A DNA stretch of 64,000 bases from an uncultured Collinsella sp. Its GTDB lineage: Bacteria > Actinomycetota > Coriobacteriia > Coriobacteriales > Coriobacteriaceae. The DNA lies in NCBI GenBank assembly GCA_900542235.1, contig UQNB01000001.1, forward strand, positions 8,208 through 72,207, in the 5' to 3' direction. Of the stretch, positions 53,127 through 61,817 are shown piece after piece. Numbering within the stretch: the first letter of the stretch is position 1; each line of letters opens with the position of its first letter. The notes under the pieces are model-generated. The model worked only from the letters and a program-made list of their open reading frames with translations. It had not been told where the DNA came from and ran no database searches. The position numbers were made by a program, and so were the translations under genes.

Positions 53127-55316
53127 ATGAAGAACATCCTGCATCTGTTTAAGCGCGATGTCCAAAACGTGTCTCGCTCCGTGATCGGCTTGGTTGTCGT
53201 GATGGGCCTCATTATCGTACCGTGTCTGTACGCGTGGTTTAACATCGCCGGCAGCTGGGATCCGTACGGCAACACCGGCAATCTTAAGATCGCCGTGGTC
53301 AACACCGACGAGGGCTACGAGAGCGATTTGATTCCCGTCGAGGTCAACGTGGGCGAAAACGTAACCGCCACCCTGCGCGGCAACGAGAGCTTCGATTGGG
53401 TTGTGCTCAACAATCGCGAAAAGGCTATCGAGGGCGTTAAGTCGGGCGCGTACTATGCTGCCGTCGTTATCCCCAAAACGTTTAGCGCTGACATGATGAC
53501 GCTTTTCTCGACCGACGTGAAACACGCTGATATCGAGTTCTATGAGAACCAGAAAGCCAACGCCATCGCGCAGATCGTGACCGAGAAGGGTTCGAGCGCC
53601 GTTCAAAGCCAGGTTAACGAAACTTTTACCGAGACCATTACGAGCATCGGTCTTAAGACGGTGTCCAGCCTGCTCGATTACATGAGCACCGACCAGGTCA
53701 GCAACTTTATCGCCAACCTGTCCTCGACGCTCGGCGATTCGGTCCAGGACCTGCAGGACGTTCAGGCCAGCGCAACGTCGCTTGCGGGCATTTTGAGCTC
53801 CACGTCCGATTCGCTGACGTCGGCGAGCGGTATGCTCCAGCAGACGGGTACGGTCGATGAGTCGACAAAGCAGCTCATGGAACATGCCAAAAGCGGCATC
53901 GATGATTCCAAAGAAGCGCTTAAGGCGGCAAACGATGCCATCGATGCCGCAATCGATGGAAGTGCGGGTTCGTTCGACAATGTGTCTGCCGAGTTCGCGA
54001 AGGCGTTCGACACCGCAAACCAGCATGTCGACCTTACGGTGTCCCAACTCAACGATGCCGCTGCGGCCCTCAATGCGCGCGCCAAGGATATCGATACGGT
54101 GGCCGATCAGCTCCGCAGCCTTGCCGACCAGGTGAGCGATGAGAATTTGAAGGACGGCCTCAAGTCCGCCGCGACGTCGCTGGGCAGAATCGCCGTTGAG
54201 TACCGCAACAATGCCAAGGATCTGGCGGCCACCGCGAAGTCTCTCTCCGATAGCATGGCCGAGGTCAACAACTCGCGTGCCGAGGTCGATCAGGCCATCG
54301 CCGATGCCAAGGCCGGCATCGCGGGTGCCAAATCCGATTACGATTCCACGTTCTCGGTTAAGGCCAAGGAGCTCAAGAAGACGGTTTCGGGCATTTTGGA
54401 CTCGCTTGATGGCATCTCGGGCGATCTTGATAGCGCTGTTGCCGGTCTAACCGATGCATCCGGTTCGCTGGCAAAGGGCCTCTCCAAGGCTGCAAAGCTG
54501 GTCAACAAGGCTTCCGATCAGCTGGGTGAAGCGTCCGATAAGATCAGTGCCTTTAAGGACGAGCTCGACGGTGCCCTTATGTCGGACGATCTGGCCACGA
54601 TCAAGACGATGATTGGCAATGATCCCGAGGGTCTGGCCGTGTCGCTTTCCGGTCCCGTCGCGCTCGATCGCAAGCCGGTCTATCCGATCCGCAATTACGG
54701 TTCGGCCATGGCGCCGTTCTATACGATCCTGTCGCTGTGGGTGGGCTCGATCGTGCTGGCAGCCATGATGAAGGTCTCGGTTGACGATGAGCTCATCAAC
54801 GAGCTCATCCCCGTGCGCCTGCACGAGATCTACCTGGGCCGCTACCTGTTCTTTGGAGGTCTGGCCCTGCTGCAGGCGACACTCGTGTGCGCGGGCGACA
54901 TCCTGTTCTTTGGCATCCAATGCGACAACCCGCTGCAGTTTGTGCTGGCGGGCTGGGTCGCGAGTCTCGTGTTCTCCAATATCGTCTACACGCTTACGGT
55001 TTCGTTTGGCGATATCGGCAAGGCTTTGGCCGTTGTGCTGCTGGTCATGCAGGTCGGCGGTTCGGGCGGTACGTTCCCCATCGAGATGACCGGCCCTGTG
55101 TTCCAGGCGATCTATCCGTTCCTGCCGTTTACCCATGGCATTAACGCCATGCATGCCGCCATGGCTGGCGCCTACCATATGGAGTACTGGGTTGAGCTGG
55201 GCATTCTGGCGAGCTATCTGATTCCGTCGCTGGCACTGGGCGTCGTCTTCCGCCGTCCGGTCATCAAGGCCAACGACTGGATTATCGAAAAGCTGGAGAG
55301 TACTAAATTAATCTAG
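53127..55316 (+). CDS. YhgE/Pip family membrane protein (second of tandem pair)
   Basis: The protein is 729 residues with the same plan as its neighbour: N-terminal helix, YAWFNIAGSWDPYGNTGNLKI, a long extracytoplasmic coiled-coil region (about 150-480) and C-terminal membrane helices (about 530-720). AAGGAGGTGAGG precedes the ATG, which directly follows the previous stop. A heteromeric complex of the two proteins is a reasonable inference. Confidence 0.9.
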   Translation: MKNILHLFKRDVQNVSRSVIGLVVVMGLIIVPCLYAWFNIAGSWDPYGNTGNLKIAVVNTDEGYESDLIPVEVNVGENVTATLRGNESFDWVVLNNREKAIEGVKSGAYYAAVVIPKTFSADMMTLFSTDVKHADIEFYENQKANAIAQIVTEKGSSAVQSQVNETFTETITSIGLKTVSSLLDYMSTDQVSNFIANLSSTLGDSVQDLQDVQASATSLAGILSSTSDSLTSASGMLQQTGTVDESTKQLMEHAKSGIDDSKEALKAANDAIDAAIDGSAGSFDNVSAEFAKAFDTANQHVDLTVSQLNDAAAALNARAKDIDTVADQLRSLADQVSDENLKDGLKSAATSLGRIAVEYRNNAKDLAATAKSLSDSMAEVNNSRAEVDQAIADAKAGIAGAKSDYDSTFSVKAKELKKTVSGILDSLDGISGDLDSAVAGLTDASGSLAKGLSKAAKLVNKASDQLGEASDKISAFKDELDGALMSDDLATIKTMIGNDPEGLAVSLSGPVALDRKPVYPIRNYGSAMAPFYTILSLWVGSIVLAAMMKVSVDDELINELIPVRLHEIYLGRYLFFGGLALLQATLVCAGDILFFGIQCDNPLQFVLAGWVASLVFSNIVYTLTVSFGDIGKALAVVLLVMQVGGSGGTFPIEMTGPVFQAIYPFLPFTHGINAMHAAMAGAYHMEYWVELGILASYLIPSLALGVVFRRPVIKANDWIIEKLESTKLI

Positions 55317-55350
55317 CGCAACAATGTAAACGCTGATACTGCGGCAATGT

Positions 55351-55496
55351 CAGCGAGCGAGCCGCATTTGCGCCAAGGTGACGTGAAATGAAAGGGCGCT
55401 GACCTTCTGGTCGCGCCCTTGAAATTGAACGTCAGATTGCCGCTTAGGGGCGTTTGCAGCGTCGAGCAGTTGCGGCGTTTGGTAAAACGCCGCAAC
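55351..55496. repeat. repeat family R4, copy A
   Basis: A 146-bp module closely similar to 58190-58335. It carries a hairpin AAGGGCGC..GCGCCCTT with an inner GACC/GGTC stem, a conserved GAACGTCAGATTG, and a final 12-bp hairpin (GCGGCGTTT-GGTA-AAACGCCGC core). It lies between convergent genes, and the first hairpin plus T-rich flank can terminate the minus-strand gene. Confidence 0.85.
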
Positions 55497-55515
55497 GAAC
55501 TACCGCGTAACTCCC

Positions 55516-56073
55516 CTAGTTCATCATTGCATTCATCATCTCGGTGGTTGCGGAATCGTCAGCAGACCACTCGCCATCGTCATTGGCGGTGTACTTGAAG
55601 GTAACCTTGGTGTCCTTGGTCTTAGCGGCCTTGGTCACGTCGACCATGACCTGGCCGGCCATCTTGTACAGGTCGTCCTCGGAAGGCATCGTATCGAGCG
55701 CCGCGATCTTCTCCTGATACTGGGTGGCGAAATCTTCAACGATCTTGTTCATGGACTTGCAGGTAATGGTGACATCGGCAGTCGCGGTGCCCTTGTCCTC
55801 GTCGACCGTCACATCGCCGATCTTGTAGTCAAAACCCTCGAGATAGCTCTTGGCGTACTCCTTGGGATCGATGCCCAGCTGCTCGAACTCGTCGCCCGAG
55901 GCCTCTTCCAGGCCGGCGAGGAAGTCGTCGCCGCCGTTCTTGACCTCGTCAAACTGCGTCGTAAGATCCTCGGTGATGAGCTCCTCAACCGAAGGACCTC
56001 CGCAGCCGGAAAGCACAACCACGCACGCGACCAGAACAGCCATCAGGGGCGCAAGCAGCAGCTTCTTCTTCAT
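55516..56073 (-). CDS. putative lipoprotein
   Basis: The protein is 185 residues. Lipoprotein signal with LSGC (Cys24) and a soluble domain resembling the DUF4878/DUF5105-type small lipoproteins (EEFEQLG-like spacing, ADVTITCKSMNKI). Membrane anchored outside the cell. GGGAGGAATG lies six bases before the ATG at 56073. The function is unknown. Confidence 0.88.
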   Translation of the reverse strand: MKKKLLLAPLMAVLVACVVVLSGCGGPSVEELITEDLTTQFDEVKNGGDDFLAGLEEASGDEFEQLGIDPKEYAKSYLEGFDYKIGDVTVDEDKGTATADVTITCKSMNKIVEDFATQYQEKIAALDTMPSEDDLYKMAGQVMVDVTKAAKTKDTKVTFKYTANDDGEWSADDSATTEMMNAMMN

Positions 56074-56251
56074 GACATTCCTCCCAACAAGCGGCACCGC
56101 GCTTCCCGACGCGGTGCGCGTCGTAACAATAAGGCCATACTAGCCGATAACGAACACCCCCGGCAAAGCAAAGGCGCAGTCGGCTCGATTTAACGTCCGA
56201 ACGGTTTACCGGTCCGCCCAACGCGCAATAAAACGTTCCGCCGCATTGCAA

Positions 56252-56283
56252 TAAAAAAGGGCGGCCGGATAACCCGACCACCC
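56252..56283 (-). terminator. terminator of the PTS IIA gene
   Basis: A 10-bp stem (56259-56268 with 56274-56283, two G-U pairs) and T6 reading the minus strand. Confidence 0.85.
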
Positions 56284-56308
56284 CAAAACACCCTTATGTT
56301 GCCGCAGA

Positions 56309-56845
56309 CTACTTGCGGACGACCTTGACGATGGCATCGCCAGCGGAGACAGCGGAGTCAGCCCCGACGGCGAGCTCGACGTCGGCGAACTCGGCGGTGT
56401 TGGACACAGCCACGACGACGCAGTCCTTGTAGCCGGCAGCGGCGATCTTGGCGCGGTCGATCTTGAGCATGGGCTGGCCAGCCTTAACGACATCGTCGGC
56501 CTTGACGAAGCCCTCGAAGCCGTCGCCGTTCATGTTGACGGTATCGACGCCAACGTGCACCAGAACCTCAATGCCGCTATCGGACTGCAGGCCCACGGCG
56601 TGACCCATGGTGACGGTCACCTTACCGTCGCAGGGAGCGTAGACCAGATCGTCCTCGGGCCACACGGCACAGCCCTTGCCCAGAACCTCGCCACCAAAGA
56701 CGGGATCGGGCACGTCGGCCATCTTGATGACCTTGCCCTTGACGGGCGAGCACAGCACGTCGGCGCCAGCAGAAGCAGAGATGGAGGCCGGAGCAGCGGC
56801 AGCCGCGGGCTCAGCCTTCTTCTTGAACATGTCAAACAGACCCAT
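56309..56845 (-). CDS. crr: PTS glucose-type IIA protein
   Basis: Phosphocarrier of the glucose class PTS. The protein is 178 residues with a short Ala-rich linker after the first ten residues. His82 (MGHAVGL) and His97 (VLVHVGVDTV) are spaced like His75 and His90 of E. coli IIA(Glc). AGAGGAG lies upstream of the ATG at 56845. Stand-alone IIA of this class can serve several permeases. crr is used by similarity. Confidence 0.9.
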   Translation of the reverse strand: MGLFDMFKKKAEPAAAAAPASISASAGADVLCSPVKGKVIKMADVPDPVFGGEVLGKGCAVWPEDDLVYAPCDGKVTVTMGHAVGLQSDSGIEVLVHVGVDTVNMNGDGFEGFVKADDVVKAGQPMLKIDRAKIAAAGYKDCVVVAVSNTAEFADVELAVGADSAVSAGDAIVKVVRK

Positions 56846-57108
56846 ACGTTTTCTCCTCTTGATTAAGCGCAACGTTGTGCGCATGCCTACGGTAATTATA
56901 GTGCCAAATGGTTCAAATGCTAAGGTGGGGACTCGAATCGCGAGCCCTTCCCGGTAGTGCTCGTGGAACGAGCATCTCCTTTGCATCGCGGGTCGATAAG
57001 CCGAGTATCGCCTGCGCACGGGACGGGCAGAAGCGGGCGCACCAAACCCGATACTTCTTTTCGCCCTTGCGCCCCGTCACCGCCCCGCCCCTGACACTTC
57101 CTGATACT

Positions 57109-57152
57109 GACCGAAACGTGCCAAAATGAACCTGTCCCTTTTTGGCAGGTTT
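57109..57152 (+). repeat. repeat family R1, single arm
   Basis: Copy of the R1 arm (CCAAAAT, then AACCTGTCCCTTTTTGGCAGG) ending 20 bp before the RpiR start codon. See 32619-32776 for the paired form. Confidence 0.7.
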
Positions 57153-57171
57153 GGCGAGTGTGGGAGTTCGC

Positions 57172-58107
57172 ATGGATATCAAACGCAAGATCACCGAAGC
57201 GCAGGGCCTCACCCCCACCGAGCAACAGCTCGGCATTGCAGCCTTTGCTATCGGCGAGGACATCCGCGGACTTTCTATTAAGGAATTTGCCACGCGCGCC
57301 AACGTTTCGGTCGCGAGCGTCCACCGTTTTTGCAAAAAGCTCGGCCTCGAGGGCTTCAAAGATCTCAAGGTCGAGCTTATTCGCTTAGCAACCGAGACGG
57401 GAAACCGGCGCGACGTGGATATCAACTTTCCCTTCGACGCCACGTCCACCCCTGCGCAGGTTATGGAGCGCATGGAGGGACTCTACCAGACCACGCTGGC
57501 CGAAACGCAGGAGCTGCTCGACCCCACGCAACTTGACCATGCCGCCAAGCTCATCGCGAACGCCCGACAGGTCGACATCTACACGGGCTCGCACAACCTC
57601 TATCCGGCTGGCATGTTCCGCGATCGCCTGCTCTCCGCCGGCAAGAGCGCCACATGCTACGGCAACATCGAGGCACAGGTGCGCACGGCGCTTACCTCGG
57701 ATTCAGACCGCGCGGCGATCGTTATCTCCTACAGCGGCCTTGCGCCCAACCTCAAGGACATCTTGCCGACCCTCAGCAGCCGGCATGTCCTGGTCATCAT
57801 CATCGGCACGCCCTACTGCGCGCGCATTCACCCCGGCTTTGCCGCCTACCTTACGGTGAGTGACCATGAGAGCATGACGCACCGCATTACGCAGTTCGCC
57901 AGCCACATCGCCGTGCAATACGTGCTCGATTCGCTCTACAGCAGCTACTTCGCCAAAGACTACGCCCGCTGCGCCGAATTCCTGGAGCGCTCGTTCCCCC
58001 TGCACCCGCCTGCCCGGACTCAAGTAGCGACGAGCGTGTATAATCTCCCACTTTCAACCCGCACACAGGTCAAAACCGGAAGATTATCCACGCTCACTTC
58101 TAACTAG
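57172..58107 (+). CDS. RpiR/MurR family transcriptional regulator
   Basis: The protein is 311 residues. An N-terminal helix-turn-helix (RGLSIKEFATRANVSVASVHRF, about 29-50) is followed by a SIS sugar-phosphate domain (about 115-255, TGSHNLYPAGMF). The last about 26 residues are encoded by the R2 palindrome and look unnatural. GGGAG lies before the ATG. It is near a PTS IIA gene, so a sugar-phosphate ligand is plausible. Confidence 0.88.
   Translation: MDIKRKITEAQGLTPTEQQLGIAAFAIGEDIRGLSIKEFATRANVSVASVHRFCKKLGLEGFKDLKVELIRLATETGNRRDVDINFPFDATSTPAQVMERMEGLYQTTLAETQELLDPTQLDHAAKLIANARQVDIYTGSHNLYPAGMFRDRLLSAGKSATCYGNIEAQVRTALTSDSDRAAIVISYSGLAPNLKDILPTLSSRHVLVIIIGTPYCARIHPGFAAYLTVSDHESMTHRITQFASHIAVQYVLDSLYSSYFAKDYARCAEFLERSFPLHPPARTQVATSVYNLPLSTRTQVKTGRLSTLTSN
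58033..58096. repeat. repeat family R2, degraded copy inside the RpiR gene end
   Basis: Arms 58033-58050 and 58078-58096 share GAGCGTG and ATAATCT with their complements, with a few mismatches. It is related to the copy after htpG. It lies within the coding sequence and supplies the C-terminal codons. Confidence 0.6.
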
Positions 58108-58160
58108 TCATTGAGGACGTTCTTAAACGACTAGTCAAACAAGAACGTCCCCAATGACTA
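58105..58160. repeat. repeat family R3, inverted repeat
   Basis: 20-bp arms (58105-58124 and 58141-58160) with one mismatch; the loop has the palindrome GACTAGTC. The first arm starts at the RpiR stop codon. A related TACGTCCCCAATGA segment is at 60878-60891. Confidence 0.75.
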
Positions 58161-58189
58161 CTACGGCAACACCGATGTTTTGGCAACGC

Positions 58190-58335
58190 CAGCGAGCGGG
58201 TCGCATTTGTGACAAGGTGACGTGAAACGAAAGGGCGCTGACCTTCCGGTCGCGCCCTTGAAGTTGAACGTCAGATTGTCCAAATGCGGCCCGCGCAGCG
58301 TCGAGCTGTTACGGCGTTTGGTAAAACGCCGTAAC
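58190..58335. repeat. repeat family R4, copy B
   Basis: Nearly the same module as 55351-55496, again between convergent genes, ending at the pyrE stop codon. The AAGGGCGC..GCGCCCTT hairpin and the 3' ACGGCGTTT hairpin are kept, with paired changes (GCGG to ACGG with the matching change on the other arm). Confidence 0.85.
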
Positions 58336-59015
58336 TAACGAGCTCCGTACTGCTCGTAGTAGGCATCGATGGCGGCCTTGAGCTCGTCATCGATGACAAC
58401 CTTGCCGTCGATCTCGTGGTTGTAGAGGGTCTCGACGACCTCGGCCATGGAAACGATGCTCGCGACGGGGAAACCGTACTTGGCCTCGATCTCCTTCTGA
58501 GCGGTGGTCACGCCACCCTTGCCGACCTCCATGCGGTTGAGAGACACGATCAGGCCCTTGATCTCGACATCGGCAGCAGCCTTAACCTTGGGATAGGTCT
58601 CGTCGATGGACTTGCCGCTGGTGGTGACGTCCTCGACCATGATCACACGGTCGCCGTCCTTGGGCTCGTAACCCAGCAGGTTGCCCTTATCGGCACCGTG
58701 GTCCTTGGCCTCCTTGCGGTCGCAGCAGTACTTGACCTCCTTGCCGTACAGCTCGTGGTAGGCAATTGCGGTAACAACAGCCAGCGGAATACCCTTGTAG
58801 GCCGGCCCAAACAGGACGTCAAAGTCGTCGCCAAAGTTATCGTGGATGGCCTGGGCGTAATACTCTCCCAGCTTCTTGAGCTGATAGCCCGTCACGTAAG
58901 CGCCGGCGTTCATAAAAAACGGGGACTGGCGGCCGCTCTTGAGCGTAAAGCTGCCGAACTTAAGAACGTCGGACTCAACCATAAACTTGATGAACTCTTG
59001 CTTGTAAGCCTCCAT
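58335..59015 (-). CDS. pyrE: orotate phosphoribosyltransferase
   Basis: Pyrimidine synthesis, orotate + PRPP to OMP. The protein is 226 residues. FTLKSGRQSPFF, FGPAYKGIPLA, the lysine-rich loop and the PRPP motif VIMVEDVTTSGKS are intact. GAGAGGAG lies upstream of the ATG. Other pyr genes are not in the window. Confidence 0.96.
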   Translation of the reverse strand: MEAYKQEFIKFMVESDVLKFGSFTLKSGRQSPFFMNAGAYVTGYQLKKLGEYYAQAIHDNFGDDFDVLFGPAYKGIPLAVVTAIAYHELYGKEVKYCCDRKEAKDHGADKGNLLGYEPKDGDRVIMVEDVTTSGKSIDETYPKVKAAADVEIKGLIVSLNRMEVGKGGVTTAQKEIEAKYGFPVASIVSMAEVVETLYNHEIDGKVVIDDELKAAIDAYYEQYGAR

Positions 59016-59136
59016 GCGGGCTCCTCTCGTAATTGCGTACGTGCTCTTCAGTTTAGCGCAGGCGAGGCGTCGATGTAGGCGTGCTTTGAGGCCACATCCC
59101 TCCGTTAGAGTAAGGGACTGGGCGGCGGCTCATACG

Positions 59137-60681
59137 CTAGTCCTTGGGTGTCCAGGACCAGAAGAAATTGATAAGGGCCACGAGCGACTCGGCACCGGTC
59201 TTTTTATTGATCGAGGCGATATGGCGGTAGAGCGTGGAGCGCGAAAGGAAGAGCTTTGCGGCGATGTCCTGAACGCTCTCGTGCGATGCGACCAAGGCCT
59301 CCAAAATATCGCGCTCGCGCTCTGTAAGCTCAAAGGCGGCGACAAAGGCATCAAGCCGCTCGCCGAGCGTGAGCTCCGGAACCTCCGCGAAATCGGGCTC
59401 GCTCTGAGCAGACGCGCGGTCCGCACCAAGATCATCGGCAGCCAACGGCATCCCCGCGGGCGCCCCAGCGTCATCGGCCCGATGCCCAGACTGTCCCAGC
59501 AGCGAGATCGCAATGCCCACAAGCAGCACAAGCCCCACGCCCATCGCCAGCAGCACGTTCTGGCTCGAAACAATCACCGCTGCCGGTGCCATCACGAGCA
59601 TCGCGCAAACGTTGTTGATGACGCGGCCCATGCACGGCCACAGATACGACCAGTGCGCATACACCGAAATGGCGGCAAATTTCGCCGTGAAAAACACCAC
59701 GAAGAAGCCCGCACCCAGATAGAAGATGATGGTAGCGGCAAGTATGTTGCCGCCGTTGGCATCGGTGATAAGCACAGCGAATGAGAGCGTGGAAAGCATG
59801 GCGGCACAGGTCATGATGATGTTCATATACGAGCGCCCGCGCAGGTCAAATAGGGAGCCGGCGACCAGAGCGCTCACGCCCATCAGCAAGCGCGACCAAT
59901 CGCCCAAGTCAACGGACCCGGCGGCGTGCGAGATCGTGAGCCCCGCATTGGGGGCGGCAAACACCCCGGTAAGGCAGGCGGTTGCAATCGTCAGACGCAC
60001 CACGGCGCGCCGAAAAGCCGCCGTTGACTCGGGATCGTTTTGCCATTTGGCGCCAAACTCCGATGCATCCACCGAAAGCTCGGCGATATCGGATTCGCTC
60101 CCGACCTCAGGCTCACCACGCAGCTTGGCGCGGCGGACGTCGTGGAGGAGCGCCACCTGCGCGACCGCACAGGCAACAAAAACAAACTGCTGCGGAATCC
60201 CCGCGGGTATCACCATGTGGCTGAACACCTGCACCAAAACGCCCAGAGCATATGAAAGCGCCGCCGCACGCGCCAAGTACGGCGTCCGCGCAAAGCGCCG
60301 TGCAAAGTTGGCATGGGCGGTCGATCCGCAGTAGCCCAGTGTGCAGGACGCCATCAGACCGCCGGCAATTACCATCTCAAACTGAACCGCCATAATCAAC
60401 AGCAGCAATGCCGACACCAGCAGCACGCCCGTGATGTCGCTCGTCGTATCGATCGCGCGGGGGCGGCGATAGTACAGAAGGGGACGCACAAAAAAGCCGA
60501 TCACACTCGCACCGACGATGAGGGTCTCGTAGGTAGCGACCTCGCTCGGCGGCACAAACTCGGCCACGCGCACGTCAAAAAGGTACTCGCCAGCCAAAAA
60601 CGTAAAGTAGAACAACGCCAGGCATATAATCTCCCGAATGCCCCGACGCAGGTATGCGGCTGTGTCTCCCATGCCTCTCAT
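59137..60681 (-). CDS. membrane-anchored LuxR-type regulator
   Basis: The protein is 514 residues. About ten to twelve membrane helices (15-430, MFS-like) precede a LuxR helix-turn-helix (LTERERDILEALVASHESVQ, about 450-505). Such fusions are abundant in Coriobacteriia and may sense an intramembrane or external ligand. A run of nine C (60687-60695) lies six bases before the start, giving poly-G where the Shine-Dalgarno should be. A second ATG lies three codons in. Confidence 0.85.
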   Translation of the reverse strand: MRGMGDTAAYLRRGIREIICLALFYFTFLAGEYLFDVRVAEFVPPSEVATYETLIVGASVIGFFVRPLLYYRRPRAIDTTSDITGVLLVSALLLLIMAVQFEMVIAGGLMASCTLGYCGSTAHANFARRFARTPYLARAAALSYALGVLVQVFSHMVIPAGIPQQFVFVACAVAQVALLHDVRRAKLRGEPEVGSESDIAELSVDASEFGAKWQNDPESTAAFRRAVVRLTIATACLTGVFAAPNAGLTISHAAGSVDLGDWSRLLMGVSALVAGSLFDLRGRSYMNIIMTCAAMLSTLSFAVLITDANGGNILAATIIFYLGAGFFVVFFTAKFAAISVYAHWSYLWPCMGRVINNVCAMLVMAPAAVIVSSQNVLLAMGVGLVLLVGIAISLLGQSGHRADDAGAPAGMPLAADDLGADRASAQSEPDFAEVPELTLGERLDAFVAAFELTERERDILEALVASHESVQDIAAKLFLSRSTLYRHIASINKKTGAESLVALINFFWSWTPKD

Positions 60682-60686
60682 GAATA

Positions 60687-60695
60687 CCCCCCCCC
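60687..60695 (-). repeat. C9 homopolymer in the ribosome-site position
   Basis: On the coding strand this is G9 ending six bases before the start codon of the LuxR gene. Length changes would alter the spacing. The remaining sequence to 61055 holds repeat fragments (R3-like at 60878-60891) but no gene I can support. Confidence 0.6.
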
Positions 60696-61055
60696 GCTCA
60701 ACGCTTGGAAATCAATTTTAATAGAGAACCAGTCTCAATATCAAAGCTGAGCTCGAAATGCTGCCAATTCGACCCCAGCCGTCCACATCACGCCGCGATT
60801 TTGAGCCGCATGGACCGGAAGGGGCGCGCGCGACCTCTAGCTCGGCCAGGACTGTCTCCAACTACCACTCATTTAAGTACGTCCCCAATGAGTGCCCAAT
60901 GACTACCCGCGGCAAAGAGTGTCCCTATGTGCCGGATGAAAATGGGCCATGTGTCCCAGTTGTGGAGACTCCTTGAGCCGTCTGGGTATCGCGAAGGATC
61001 GGACACTCCCCCATCATCAAAAGTGACACACGCTACCAGTTGATGGGAGGCAGCC

Positions 61056-61793
61056 ATGGGCTTCTTTGACAAGATGTTCGAGAAGAAAGAGTGCGCGATT
61101 TGCGGTACCGAGCTGGGACTTCTAGGTAAGACAAAAATCAATGAAGGCTACCTGTGCAAAGAGTGCGCCGGCAAGCTCTCCCCCTACTTTCACGGCTATC
61201 GCTCCAGCACCGCGGACGATATCCGCGAGCAGCTCGCCTACCGCGAGGCCAATGCCGAGCGCCTGGCGTCGTTCAACCCCACGCGCACGCTTTCTGCCGG
61301 GCGCACCAATATTATGCTCGATGAGGACGCGGGCCTGCTGATCATCACTTCGCAGAGCCGCTGGCGCGACGCCAATCCCGACATCATCGAGTTCTCGCAG
61401 GTACTCGGCTGCGACATGGATATCGACGAGCATCGCACCGAGATCTATCGCGAGACCAAGGACGGCGACCGCGAGAGCTACAACCCGCCGCGCTACGACC
61501 TGGATTACGACTTTAATCTAACCATCCACGTCAACACGCCGTACTTTACCGAGATCAACCTGCGCGTGAACGACTCCACCATCGATCAGCGCGGCTCCAT
61601 CGAATACCGCGAAGCCAAGCGCCAGGCAACCGAGGTCCGCGACGCGCTGGTGCAGCTGCGCCAGGAGACGCGCGACAGCGCCGTGGCCGCCAAGGCCCCC
61701 AAGACTGCGATGACCTGCCCCTTCTGCGGTGCAACCACCATTCCCGATGCCAGTGGGCGCTGCGAATACTGCGGCGGCGCCATCGGCGCATAG
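61056..61793 (+). CDS. zinc-ribbon protein with DUF4428-like N-terminus
   Basis: The protein is 245 residues. N-terminal CAICG and CKEC pairs form a DUF4428-type ribbon; the middle is beta-rich; C-terminal CPFCG and CEYCG form a second ribbon. No membrane segments. GGGAGG precedes the ATG. It is the first gene of an operon that resembles the B. subtilis ydjGHI stress module. Confidence 0.82.
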   Translation: MGFFDKMFEKKECAICGTELGLLGKTKINEGYLCKECAGKLSPYFHGYRSSTADDIREQLAYREANAERLASFNPTRTLSAGRTNIMLDEDAGLLIITSQSRWRDANPDIIEFSQVLGCDMDIDEHRTEIYRETKDGDRESYNPPRYDLDYDFNLTIHVNTPYFTEINLRVNDSTIDQRGSIEYREAKRQATEVRDALVQLRQETRDSAVAAKAPKTAMTCPFCGATTIPDASGRCEYCGGAIGA

Positions 61794-61817
61794 CCTCCGG
61801 CACGGAAAGGACCGATC

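Noticed and set aside
51936..54047. 703-codon open frame opposite the YhgE pair
   Set aside because: It spans the junction of two real genes on the other strand and has shadow composition.
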